Assembly: GCA_021108415.1 (NCBI GenBank) | Contig: JAIOQX010000002.1 | Coordinates: 124,001-188,000, forward strand | Source of the DNA: Acholeplasmataceae bacterium | GTDB lineage: Bacteria > Bacillota_I > Bacilli_A > Acholeplasmatales > Acholeplasmataceae | Direction of reading: 5' to 3' | Length of the DNA stretch: 64,000 nucleotides | In this document: one piece after another, positions 54,112 through 63,355 of the stretch | Layout: each line of letters opens with the position of its first letter | How positions within the stretch are numbered: position 1 is the first letter of the stretch | The notes under the pieces: generated by a model | What the model was told of the DNA's origin: nothing | Database searches by the model: none | What the model saw: only the letters and a program-made list of their open reading frames with translations | Program-made: the position numbers and the translations under genes

Positions 54112-54256
54112 GTTTTTTCCCTCCAATACATACAAATAGTAAAGCAGCTAAAACGATTAGAAACCACCATAAAGATCCAGTGAAGAAATACCCTAATACA
54201 CCATAGAAAAACGATGATAACATCACTAAGATTCTATCTTTAATCTTTATATTCAT
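54104..54256 (-). CDS. Small membrane peptide, 50 aa (absent from the ORF track)
   Basis: Own translation: MNIKIKDRILVMLSSFFYGVLGYFFTGSLWWFLIVLAALLFVCIGGKKHV*; ATGA overlap with the upstream stop and 8-nt overlap with the downstream start. Confidence 0.65.
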   Translation of the reverse strand: MNIKIKDRILVMLSSFFYGVLGYFFTGSLWWFLIVLAALLFVCIGGKKHV

Positions 54257-55200
54257 GATGATACCTCACTTTCAAGGACAACATAGGTTGTAAGCACTTG
54301 ATCTGTAATTTCAATATGTCTGCCTCCACGCTCTAAATAACCATATGAAGTATATCCAGAAATTCTACCATAAGCTAGTAAAATACCATCTTTAGTTAGC
54401 GTGAAATCATTTAAATGGTCGTGGCCTACAAATACAGCCTTTGACATATTATATAATACCATCGCGTCAAAGAATCCAGTATCTTTACCTTGAGCATAAA
54501 CTTTATCTTCTAAAAAGATTCCATCATAAGTATCAGGATTGATATATTGTCTTAATGGGATATGCATAAAGACAATAGACTCAACTAAATCAGTTGATAC
54601 ACTATGTTCATACCAACTCACTTGAGCAGTTGATAGATAATCATATTCGCCTTCTTCTTCAGTGTAGGTTTCTCTTTCAGCTTTTGAATCTAGAAAATAT
54701 GCATGATAGATTATACTATCTTGATAAACAAAATTAATCTTAAAGTTTCCAATTCCACCTTCAAGTAATTCAGGTCCTGTTTTAAAATATAAAAATTTGG
54801 TATCATTGATTTGATCTAATAATTCTGAATAGGTATTAAAATCATTATCGTGATTACCAAACACAAAAGTCCAAGGAATCTCCAATGCTTCCATATGCTT
54901 GATTAACGCTTTAAAAAGCGGTATCGCATGAGGACTCATCATCATATCTCCAGTGATCACAATGAGATCATAATCATCTGATTGAGCTAAATCATCAATT
55001 AAATCATAGGTCATTTGATCACGATTACTGATGCCAAAGGCAAGATGAAGATCAGTTATCTGCAAGATTTTTATAGTTTCATCAGCAACATTTATTGTCA
55101 TTGCATCATTGTCTGTCCATGTGATTTCATCAGATTTTTGACAAGCAGACAAATTTAGTGTTAAGAGAAAAACTGTTAGTAAAAATGTTATTTTTTTCAT
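54253..55200 (-). CDS. Calcineurin-like metallophosphoesterase, predicted lipoprotein
   Basis: Lipobox-like LNLSACQK; LQITDLHLAFG, VITGDMMMSP, FGNHDNDFN, FVGHDHLND. Confidence 0.88.
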   Translation of the reverse strand: MKKITFLLTVFLLTLNLSACQKSDEITWTDNDAMTINVADETIKILQITDLHLAFGISNRDQMTYDLIDDLAQSDDYDLIVITGDMMMSPHAIPLFKALIKHMEALEIPWTFVFGNHDNDFNTYSELLDQINDTKFLYFKTGPELLEGGIGNFKINFVYQDSIIYHAYFLDSKAERETYTEEEGEYDYLSTAQVSWYEHSVSTDLVESIVFMHIPLRQYINPDTYDGIFLEDKVYAQGKDTGFFDAMVLYNMSKAVFVGHDHLNDFTLTKDGILLAYGRISGYTSYGYLERGGRHIEITDQVLTTYVVLESEVSS

Positions 55201-55661
55201 AGGTCACCTTCTGATAAAGCAAGTTTTAATTCATTTATTTTAACAAGTCTCATATCATAGAATGTATCTCTAAAATCGATAAATACCATTTCATTTTCGT
55301 TAATAAATCTTTTTATTTTAGTTGCGATAGGATATATGATCACAATCTTTTTATATGAACTTGACAAAAAATTTGATTGGTTGATCAATTGTGATCTTGT
55401 GTTTGTATGAATTTCCCATATGAACTTACTATTGATAGTCAGTTCATGATTCAGTGCAATCTTATAAAACAATATCTCATAAACATCTTGTTTGGTTTCA
55501 AATAAGATGTGTTTATCTTTAAAAACCACTTTTCCATATTGTTTTAATGTCTCAATTGTCATAGATTTTATCTTTTGTCTTTGTTTCATATTTATAAATA
55601 CAAAAACACTAAAAATCATAATGACAGCAACTACTAATAAGATATACTTTAATTCTGGCAT
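55197..55661 (-). CDS. Hypothetical N-terminally membrane-anchored protein
   Basis: N-terminal TM YILLVVAVIMIFSVFVFINM; no family recognised. Confidence 0.6.
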   Translation of the reverse strand: MPELKYILLVVAVIMIFSVFVFINMKQRQKIKSMTIETLKQYGKVVFKDKHILFETKQDVYEILFYKIALNHELTINSKFIWEIHTNTRSQLINQSNFLSSSYKKIVIIYPIATKIKRFINENEMVFIDFRDTFYDMRLVKINELKLALSEGDL

Positions 55662-56140
55662 GATTCCACCTGCTTTTTAATAACTTCTATTAGTTTTTTA
55701 TCTTTAAATTTACAATAATAATTATAATTTGTATTATCAGTTAAAACTGATGGCAAAAAATAAGGAATATTTTTTGCAACACCTTCATTATCAAAACTAG
55801 ATATCCATGAGATATCTTTGAAATCTAGAATACCTTCTTCTACTTTTAATGGTGTCTTTATATCTGTTTTAGAATCTAGATGATAGATGTAGATATATAA
55901 TCCATTTCCCATCGCATCAAACTCATCCCAAGTAACATTTCCTTTAAAGATAAATTTCTCTATATCAAGATTTAATCCAGTTTCTTCTAAAATCTCCCGA
56001 TGGATACAAGTTCTAGGTGTTTCATTTTGATCAATCTTTCCTCCTAAACCGTTCCATGCCCCCATCCAAGGCGACTTATTACGATTTAACATTAAAATTT
56101 GATTGTCTTTAATTAAGAATCCTAAAGTGTATTTATACAT
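55649..56140 (-). CDS. NUDIX hydrolase (8-oxo-dGTPase-like)
   Basis: MYKYTLGFLIKDNQILMLNRNKSPWMGAWNGLGGKIDQNETPRTCIHREILEETGL; start trimmed to 56140. Confidence 0.88.
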   Translation of the reverse strand: MYKYTLGFLIKDNQILMLNRNKSPWMGAWNGLGGKIDQNETPRTCIHREILEETGLNLDIEKFIFKGNVTWDEFDAMGNGLYIYIYHLDSKTDIKTPLKVEEGILDFKDISWISSFDNEGVAKNIPYFLPSVLTDNTNYNYYCKFKDKKLIEVIKKQVESCQN

Positions 56141-56277
56141 AGTGTGCTCCTTTGGATAACTATAAAAATTATACCATATTTCATAATGATTCTTTATGAA
56201 CAAACGACTATCATTTTAGATAGATAAACTTTTTTGTATAATATCTACTTTTTATGTACTTTGTTCTTATAAAATCT

Positions 56278-56305
56278 TTGATTTTTTTTAGTAATATGCT
56301 ATAAT
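56278..56305 (+). promoter_or_regulatory. Promoter of tRNA-Lys
   Basis: TTGATT-N16-TATAAT with extended -10 TGC immediately upstream. Confidence 0.75.
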
Positions 56306-56326
56306 AAAAAAGCATGATTATGAGAT

Positions 56327-56402
56327 GCCCTCTTAGCTCAGTTGGTAGAGCAACTGACTCTTAATCAGTGGGTCGTAGGTTCGAGCCCTACAGGGGGTAC
56401 CA
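56327..56402 (+). tRNA. tRNA-Lys (anticodon CTT), CCA encoded
   Basis: GCCCTCT TA GCTC..GAGC; anticodon arm ACTGA-CTCTTAA-TCAGT; T arm GTAGG-TTCGAGC-CCTAC; acceptor AGGGGGT + A + CCA. 76 nt. Confidence 0.95.
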
Positions 56403-56414
56403 TTATAAATAATA

Positions 56415-56445
56415 AACAACCGAAAATAATTCGGTTGTTTTTTTA
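56415..56445 (+). terminator. Terminator after tRNA-Lys
   Basis: AACAACCGAAaataaTTCGGTTGTTTTTTT. Confidence 0.85.
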
Positions 56446-56468
56446 TTTAGCATCATTCATTTCACTGA

Positions 56469-56648
56469 TTATTTCTTATTCTCCAAAGCCATACCTATAT
56501 ATCCTGAGATAAACAATGCAGCCCCCAAAATAGATGCTGGAATTGCAGATACTAAGTCTACTGCTTGAGCATCATTTATTGACATTATTGAAATTATAAT
56601 AAGTATGAGTAAACCTAAAACTGTTAAAATGTAATTTAATATTTTCAA
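56469..56648 (-). CDS. Small membrane peptide, 59 aa, TTG start (absent from the ORF track)
   Basis: Own translation: (TTG)KILNYILTVLGLLILIIISIMSINDAQAVDLVSAIPASILGAALFISGYIGMALENKK*, preceded by AGGAGGGGT. Confidence 0.65.
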   Translation of the reverse strand: MKILNYILTVLGLLILIIISIMSINDAQAVDLVSAIPASILGAALFISGYIGMALENKK

Positions 56649-56786
56649 AATAACCCCTCCTTTGTATTTTTTAAAGTTTATATATATTATAACACATCAA
56701 CTTATATTTATTAGAATCCATTTTAACAAGAAAAAAACAATCCATTGGATTGTTTTTTATAATAGTGAATGATTTAAAAACTTATT

Positions 56787-57107
56787 TTATGCACCAATAG
56801 TTTTATGAACTACAACTTGTGTAACCATATATTGTGCATGTATGACCATATTATAATCAGGCATTTCATCAGGTAATTCAATACTCCAACCCACAAATGT
56901 ATAGCCTTCTTTTTCAGGTGCATCAGGTAATACAACATCACTAAGATCAGATCCAACTTCAAAGTAATGCGCATATACAACTTCCATGTCTGAATCGACA
57001 AATTCTATTCGATTAAGTTTTATTGGATTAGCTTGTACTTTTGAAACTTCTAAAGTAAACATCATTGCAGATAATAGTACTGCTAATATAACGATCGCTT
57101 TTTTCAT
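56787..57107 (-). CDS. Small secreted protein with InlB-B/Listeria-Bacteroides (Flg_new)-like repeat
   Basis: Signal peptide MKKAIVILAVLLSAMMFTLEVSKVQA; APEKEGYTFVGWSIELPDEMPDYNMVIHAQY. Confidence 0.75.
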   Translation of the reverse strand: MKKAIVILAVLLSAMMFTLEVSKVQANPIKLNRIEFVDSDMEVVYAHYFEVGSDLSDVVLPDAPEKEGYTFVGWSIELPDEMPDYNMVIHAQYMVTQVVVHKTIGA

Positions 57108-57196
57108 TTCTATTCCACCTTTTTATTGGTCTCATCTTACATTCATATTATAGTCATTCTTTGTTAAGTAAAAGTGATGAAATTATTAAATATTTA

Positions 57197-57694
57197 TTAA
57201 TTCGTATATTTTTTGTAGATTAAATCAAACAAATGTTCTTCTAAAGCATCAATTTGATTGTTTTTGATCTCTTTAAACTCGTATTCTTGATTTCTTATGT
57301 CGAGATGAACATCATTATCTAAAATATGCTTATCTAACATTTTCTTTATTTTAATGACTTCCATAACATCTATCGATACACAATGCATAATCCCTTGATC
57401 TATATAACAAAGAGCATGTAAATTAATGTATCCTTTTTTTCTTGTAAAATCTTTAACCTTTAAAACCATATCAAAAGTGTTTGTTATTTTTTTATCAAAA
57501 AAATAATTCAGTTTCCTCATGTCATATTTATGCAAAAACTTTTCAACATCCTCATAGGATAAGACGTAATAGTTATTTGGAATAGCTTCCCTTGTCTTAA
57601 ATAGATTTGAAAGATAGATATGCATGACTTGTTTGTCTTGATTAAATTGGAAGTAAAATGACCATGGTATTTGGTAATGATCCATACACATCAT
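57197..57694 (-). CDS. Hypothetical protein (about 165 aa)
   Basis: Intact ORF; no family recognised; start at 57694 or 57685. Confidence 0.6.
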   Translation of the reverse strand: MMCMDHYQIPWSFYFQFNQDKQVMHIYLSNLFKTREAIPNNYYVLSYEDVEKFLHKYDMRKLNYFFDKKITNTFDMVLKVKDFTRKKGYINLHALCYIDQGIMHCVSIDVMEVIKIKKMLDKHILDNDVHLDIRNQEYEFKEIKNNQIDALEEHLFDLIYKKYTN

Positions 57695-57997
57695 TCCTCT
57701 CTATAATAATTATATAGATTTTAAGTGTCTTGTATCTTAACCAATTCTTACTTCTTTCTTACAAAAAAAGATTAAGAAAACTATATCTTAATCTGTGTAA
57801 TTTATAAAGCATTGTATCTTACTTAAGTGAAATTGAACAATGATTGTTTAAAATCTTCTCATTAATCGCTTAATATCAGAAAAAAGGCTCAATTTTTTGA
57901 AGTGTATCGTACTTCATTTATTGAAACCTTTTGACTGTTTATAGAAGGAGTTGTTATATTTTAATACGTATAATTGCTGTATTAATTGAATATTTAA

Positions 57998-59473
57998 TTA
58001 ATTCATTTCTTCATATAATTCTTTTAATTTTGGATAAATTTTTATAAATGTACTATATTTTACGTCGTAATATTTACTTTTTAATGGATCTGGTACGAAT
58101 AATTGATCTAACTCAACAATTTCTTTACAAGCATCTTCAACAGAATTAAACACTTTACAACCAACCATTGCAAGTATAGCAGCACCTAATGCTGGACCTT
58201 CTTCAGACTTAATTTTAGAGACTTCCACATTTAAAATGTCGCTAATCATCTGTGCCCAAACTCTACTTTTTGCACCACCACCTGTGATTCTAACGCGTTT
58301 AATGTCTACACCAAGTTTTTTAATCAATTCAAATGAATCTCTTAAAGCAAAAGTGACCCCTTCAACAACAGCTAAATCAATATCTTCTACTTTATGATGA
58401 ACACCTAATCCAAACAAAACACCTTTTGCATAAGGATCGTTAATAGGTGCTCTTTCACCAGTTAAATATGGTAAAAAGAATAATTGTTCTTCGATGTTTG
58501 CTTTTGATACTTTATCATAATATTCATTATAATTAACTGTATTTAATATGGATTCATTCCACCATTTTATAGAACCAGCTGCATTTAACATCACTGCCAT
58601 CATATGGTATTTACCATTAGCATGGCTATATGACTGAAAATGACTTATTTTATCAACATTAAAGTTTTCACTTGAAACAAATATAACACCACTAGTTCCA
58701 AGACTGATACTACATTCTCCATTGCCGACTACACCAGTGCCTATAGCTCCAACTGCTTGATCGCCACCACCTGCAATAACTTTAATGTTATTGTTTATAT
58801 TTAAAATGGTTTTAATTTCATCAGATAGATTACCAACTACTTGATAAGACTCATATATTTTAGGTAACATGCTTTTTTGAATGCCTATGATATCTAACAT
58901 CTCATTAGAATAATCTTTCGTTCTTGGATTAAAATAGAGTGTTCCTGATAAGTCTGAGACATCTGAAGCAAAAACATTTGTTAATTTATAGATTAAATAG
59001 TCTTTAGGTAACATAACCTTATCTATTTTAGCAAAGATATCAGGTTCATGATTTTTCACCCACATAATTTTAGGAGCTGTAAGACCTGTTAATGCAATAT
59101 TTCCCGTAAATTCTAGTAAGTTATCGATTCCGATTTCTTCATTTAAATAGTTAACTTCATCAATAGTTCTTTGATCATTCCAAAGAAGTGCATTTCTTAA
59201 AATATTGTCGTTTTTATCTAATATAACAAGACCATGCATTTGTCCTGAAAAAGATATACCCTCTATTTCATCTTCATAACCTTCAACAATTTCTTTTAAA
59301 CCTTTTATTGTTTGCATATACCAGTCATTAGGATCTTGTTCTGTCCATGAAGGTTTTGGAATGAATAAATCATAACTGTTAGATACGGTATTCACAATAA
59401 GTCCAGTCTTATCAACTAAGACAATTTTTACACTTGATGTTCCTAAGTCTATTCCTATAAACATTTGAGTCAC
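57998..59473 (-). CDS. xylB: Xylulokinase
   Basis: MFIGIDLGTSSVKIVLVDKTG, GISFSGQMHGLVILD, LLWNDQRT, GGGDQAVGAIGTG, RITGGGAKSRVWAQMISDILN. Confidence 0.95.
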   Translation of the reverse strand: MTQMFIGIDLGTSSVKIVLVDKTGLIVNTVSNSYDLFIPKPSWTEQDPNDWYMQTIKGLKEIVEGYEDEIEGISFSGQMHGLVILDKNDNILRNALLWNDQRTIDEVNYLNEEIGIDNLLEFTGNIALTGLTAPKIMWVKNHEPDIFAKIDKVMLPKDYLIYKLTNVFASDVSDLSGTLYFNPRTKDYSNEMLDIIGIQKSMLPKIYESYQVVGNLSDEIKTILNINNNIKVIAGGGDQAVGAIGTGVVGNGECSISLGTSGVIFVSSENFNVDKISHFQSYSHANGKYHMMAVMLNAAGSIKWWNESILNTVNYNEYYDKVSKANIEEQLFFLPYLTGERAPINDPYAKGVLFGLGVHHKVEDIDLAVVEGVTFALRDSFELIKKLGVDIKRVRITGGGAKSRVWAQMISDILNVEVSKIKSEEGPALGAAILAMVGCKVFNSVEDACKEIVELDQLFVPDPLKSKYYDVKYSTFIKIYPKLKELYEEMN

Positions 59474-60784
59474 CTATCCTATGATATATTGATTTAGTAT
59501 TGATTCTAAGACTTCTTGTCTACCTGGTTCATTTTTGTCAAGTTCTTTTTTGCCTTTGACATATGCATCTAACTCTTTAAATCCAACTTGACCATCTACG
59601 ATTTTTTTGCCAATACCTGTTTTATAAGATGCATATCTAGATGCTAGGTTTTTCTCTAACACTTGATCTTCCCATAATTTAGCTGCAATTCTTAATCCTG
59701 CAGCATATGTATCCATACCAGCAATATGTGCTAACATTAGATCTTCTTCTTTGAAAGAAGGTCTTCTAACACGCGCGTCAAAATTTAGACCGCCAGTTGT
59801 TAATCCACCATATCTTAGTACTTCATACATAATCAAAGTTGACTCATAAATATCTGTAGGGAATTGATCTGTATCCCAACCTAATAATAAATCACCTTGA
59901 TTCGCATCTATTGAACCTAACATACCATTATCAGCCGCATAACGCACTTCATGTTGCATAGTATGTGTTGCAAGTGTAGCATGATTTGTTTCTAGATTTA
60001 ATTTAAAGTTTTTATTTAAATTGTATTTTCTTAAAAATGAAACTGCTGTAGCAGCATCAAAATCATATTGATGTTTTGTTGGTTCTTTTGGTTTAGGTTC
60101 AATATAAAACTGTCCTTTAAAATCTATTTCTTTAGCATAATCAACAGCTAATTTTAGAAAACGAGCTAAATTGTCTTGTTCCAATGCCATATCTGTATTT
60201 AAAAGCGTTTCATATCCTTCTCTACCACCCCAAAATACATAACCAGAACCATTTAATCGTTTTGTGATTTCCATAGCTTTTTTCACTTGTGCAGCTGCAT
60301 AAGCAAAAACATCAGCATTTGGTGAAGTACTTGCTCCATTTACATAACGCTTATTACTAAAAGCATTTGCAGTACCCCATAAAAGTTTAATACCTGTTCT
60401 CTTCATTTCTTTTTCTATTTCATCTACAATGATATCTAAATTAGCATTTGTTTCTTCAATTGTTTCTCCTACTGGTGCAATATCAGCATCATGAAAACAA
60501 AAATACTCTAATCCCATTTTTTCCATGAATTCAAAAGCAACTTTTACTCTTATTTTTGCTCTTTCTATACCTTCTACACCTTGATCCCAATGTCTTTGCA
60601 TCGTAGCTTCACCAAACATATCAGTTCCTTGTGCGGAAATTGTATGCCAATATGCCATAGAGAATTTTAAATGTTCTTTCATTGGTTTACCTAGTACTAG
60701 CTCTTCTGCATTATAATATTTAAATGCAAATGGATTCAGACTTTTTGACCCCTCATATTTAATCTTTTCTTGTTTAAAATACAT
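59474..60784 (-). CDS. xylA: Xylose isomerase
   Basis: [68 protein letters not shown]. Confidence 0.97.
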   Translation of the reverse strand: MYFKQEKIKYEGSKSLNPFAFKYYNAEELVLGKPMKEHLKFSMAYWHTISAQGTDMFGEATMQRHWDQGVEGIERAKIRVKVAFEFMEKMGLEYFCFHDADIAPVGETIEETNANLDIIVDEIEKEMKRTGIKLLWGTANAFSNKRYVNGASTSPNADVFAYAAAQVKKAMEITKRLNGSGYVFWGGREGYETLLNTDMALEQDNLARFLKLAVDYAKEIDFKGQFYIEPKPKEPTKHQYDFDAATAVSFLRKYNLNKNFKLNLETNHATLATHTMQHEVRYAADNGMLGSIDANQGDLLLGWDTDQFPTDIYESTLIMYEVLRYGGLTTGGLNFDARVRRPSFKEEDLMLAHIAGMDTYAAGLRIAAKLWEDQVLEKNLASRYASYKTGIGKKIVDGQVGFKELDAYVKGKKELDKNEPGRQEVLESILNQYIIG

Positions 60785-60790
60785 TTTTAT

Positions 60791-61789
60791 TTACCTTCCG
60801 TTTCTTTGTGATAGTACTGCAAATATAATTACAAAACCTTTAACAACGTCTACTAACAATGGTGGGATTCCAGCGAAAACTACAAATGTAGAGATGATTT
60901 GGAAAATTAAAACTCCAAATATTGTACCCAGTAATTTCCCTCTACCACCACTCATTGCGATACCCCCAATAACACAAGCTGCAATGGCATCTAGTTCCAT
61001 CCCAAGTGCTGCTGATGAAGGTTGTATTGCAGTTAATCTTGATGTATATAATATAGCTGATACACCAACAAGTGTTCCAGTTATAGCATAGGCTATAATT
61101 CTTACTTTTTTTACATTTATACCAGCCAGTGCTGCAGCTTTCTCATTACTTCCTACAGCAAAGAAATATTTACCTAATTTTGTTTGAGTTGTTATAAAAA
61201 CCATTAATCCTCCTAATAAAAGGAAATAAATCGCTAAATATGGTACTCCAAACAAATTACCTGATGCAATTTGTCGGTAAGTTTGAAATACTTCATCACC
61301 AACAATATATTGTGCACCTAAGTTTTCTCTAGCCAGATATGTAACCACTGCTCTAAATATCAACATAGTTGCTAGCGTAGCAATGAATGCTTCCATCCTA
61401 AATCGTTCGACAAGTACACCGTTTATTAAACCTAATACAGTCCCAAATACTAATGCAAATATGACTGTTAATAAAATAGAACCTGTACTATTTAATATGA
61501 CAATACTTATACCACTTACAAAGGCTAATGTAGCACCTACTGATAAGTCAATTTTACCTGTGATAATGATCAGTGACATACCAAGTGCTATAACACCTAC
61601 AATAGCGCTTTGTTTAAATATATTCATTATACTATTCCATTTTGCAAAGTTTGGATTTACGACAACTGATATAACAAAAATAATTAAGAAAACAACAATA
61701 TAGCTATGGTTGCTCCATAAATATTTAATAAACTCAATAACTTTTGATAACCAATTTTTTGCAAAACTCAATTTATTTTCTTTATTCAT
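60791..61789 (-). CDS. Sugar ABC transporter permease (RbsC/XylH type)
   Basis: MSLIIITGKIDLSVGATLAF; YFFAVGSNEKAAALAGINVKKVRIIAY; CVIGGIAMSGGRGKLLGTI. Confidence 0.92.
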   Translation of the reverse strand: MNKENKLSFAKNWLSKVIEFIKYLWSNHSYIVVFLIIFVISVVVNPNFAKWNSIMNIFKQSAIVGVIALGMSLIIITGKIDLSVGATLAFVSGISIVILNSTGSILLTVIFALVFGTVLGLINGVLVERFRMEAFIATLATMLIFRAVVTYLARENLGAQYIVGDEVFQTYRQIASGNLFGVPYLAIYFLLLGGLMVFITTQTKLGKYFFAVGSNEKAAALAGINVKKVRIIAYAITGTLVGVSAILYTSRLTAIQPSSAALGMELDAIAACVIGGIAMSGGRGKLLGTIFGVLIFQIISTFVVFAGIPPLLVDVVKGFVIIFAVLSQRNGR

Positions 61790-61791
61790 AA

Positions 61792-63282
61792 TTAATTCCC
61801 TCGACTTTTCATAGCATTAGTAGCATGCATCATGACATTTTCTTCAGACATTTGATTTCTGTTCAATTCAGTTACTACTTTTCCGTGATAGAATACGATG
61901 CATCTATCAGCAATTTTCTGCAATTCTGGGATCTCTAGTGTATTTACAATAACTGTTTTCCCTTCAGAAGCTAATTTCATAATAAGCTCATATACTTGTG
62001 CTTTAGCTCCTACATCTACACCTTGTGTAGGGTTATCAAATATAAAAATGTTTGATTCTGTTGACAACCATCTAGAAATAATTACTTTTTGTTGATTGCC
62101 TCCACTGAGTGAGGTAATTAAATAATCCTTGTTTTCAGCTTTAATATTTAATAATTTTTTATACTCATTGTATATGATGTTTTCATATTTTTTCTTAATG
62201 ACTTGACCTTTAAATAATCTAAATTTAGAAACGTTCATATTATCTTGAATTGATAAATCAGGTAATAATCCATTTTCTTTTCTATTTCTTGGAACCAATG
62301 CAATCTTGTTTTTCATTGAATTATGTATATGTCCATTTCTTAACATTTGATTATTTGATTCTACACTTCCGCTTTTCCAAGGTTTAATTCCAAAAATCGA
62401 TTCAATGACATCACTAGTTCCACTTCCCTCAAGACCGGTTAATACCAATACTTCGCCTTTTTGAACCGAAAAACTTACATCTTCAAATCCTTCGCCACAT
62501 AAATTTTTAACATCTAAAACAACTTCACCTAATTTTCTTTGCTTATAGAATTTAGTATCTACAAATGCTCCACCGACCATTTTTTTAGTAATTTTTTCTG
62601 TGTCAGTATCTTTGATAAATCCACTTTCTATGAGTAATCCATTACGTAATACAGTATATGTGTCACAAATTTCAAAAATCTCTGGCATTTTATGAGATAT
62701 ATAGATGAAAGCTGTACCCTGCTTTTTAAGATTATTTATAATTGTGAACAATCTTTTAATTTCACTGGTATTTAGCGATGTTGTTGGTTCATCCAAAATA
62801 ACTAATTTTGCGCTTTGATGCAAGACTTTTGCAATTTCAACTAATTGTTTGTTTGAAGCATCTAGTTGATCAACAAGAGTATTTGGATTTATATTTATCT
62901 GTAGTCTATCAAAGAGTTTTTTTGTCTGTTTGACCATTTCGGTTTTATTCAATTTGATCCCATTTACAATTTCATTTCCAAAAAAAATGTTTTCATAGAC
63001 TAATAAATCATTTATTAAATTTAACTCTTGATGAACAAACCCAATACCAACACTATTTGCTAATTTTGGATTCATATTGTCGTAGGAAATTCCATCAAAA
63101 ACTAGTTCTCCACTATCTCGGTTTAATACACCACCCAAGACATTCATCAAAGTTGTTTTCCCTGCACCGTTTTCTCCTATTAGTGCATGTATTTCCCCTT
63201 CAGCTACTTCAAGGTTAACTTTATCTACAACAACGACGTCATAGAAAGATTTTACAATATTTTTCATTTCTAATAATTTCAT
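61792..63282 (-). CDS. Sugar ABC transporter ATP-binding protein, tandem ABC (RbsA/XylG/MglA type)
   Basis: GENGAGKTTLMNVLGG, VHQELNLINDL, SLSGGNQQKVIISRWL, NPTQGVDVGAKAQVYELI. ATG at 63282 after TAGGAG. Confidence 0.93.
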   Translation of the reverse strand: MKLLEMKNIVKSFYDVVVVDKVNLEVAEGEIHALIGENGAGKTTLMNVLGGVLNRDSGELVFDGISYDNMNPKLANSVGIGFVHQELNLINDLLVYENIFFGNEIVNGIKLNKTEMVKQTKKLFDRLQININPNTLVDQLDASNKQLVEIAKVLHQSAKLVILDEPTTSLNTSEIKRLFTIINNLKKQGTAFIYISHKMPEIFEICDTYTVLRNGLLIESGFIKDTDTEKITKKMVGGAFVDTKFYKQRKLGEVVLDVKNLCGEGFEDVSFSVQKGEVLVLTGLEGSGTSDVIESIFGIKPWKSGSVESNNQMLRNGHIHNSMKNKIALVPRNRKENGLLPDLSIQDNMNVSKFRLFKGQVIKKKYENIIYNEYKKLLNIKAENKDYLITSLSGGNQQKVIISRWLSTESNIFIFDNPTQGVDVGAKAQVYELIMKLASEGKTVIVNTLEIPELQKIADRCIVFYHGKVVTELNRNQMSEENVMMHATNAMKSRGN

Positions 63283-63318
63283 ATACATGCTCCTAACAAC
63301 TATAATTTCATAAAAATA

Positions 63319-63345
63319 TAAGCTGGGGTTGTTCACCCCAGCTTA
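63319..63345 (-). repeat. Strong hairpin between substrate-binding protein and ATPase genes
   Basis: TAAGCTGGGGT-tgttc-ACCCCAGCTTA, 11-bp perfect stem. Confidence 0.85.
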
Positions 63346-63355
63346 CGTAAGATTT

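Noticed and set aside
56810-57001. 63-aa ORF out of frame in the InlB-repeat gene
   Set aside because: Alternate frame of the same strand with no RBS; the in-frame protein has signal peptide and repeat.
60894-62095. Plus-strand ORFs (60894, 61383, 61898) over the sugar transporter genes
   Set aside because: Antisense shadows of conserved ABC transporter genes.
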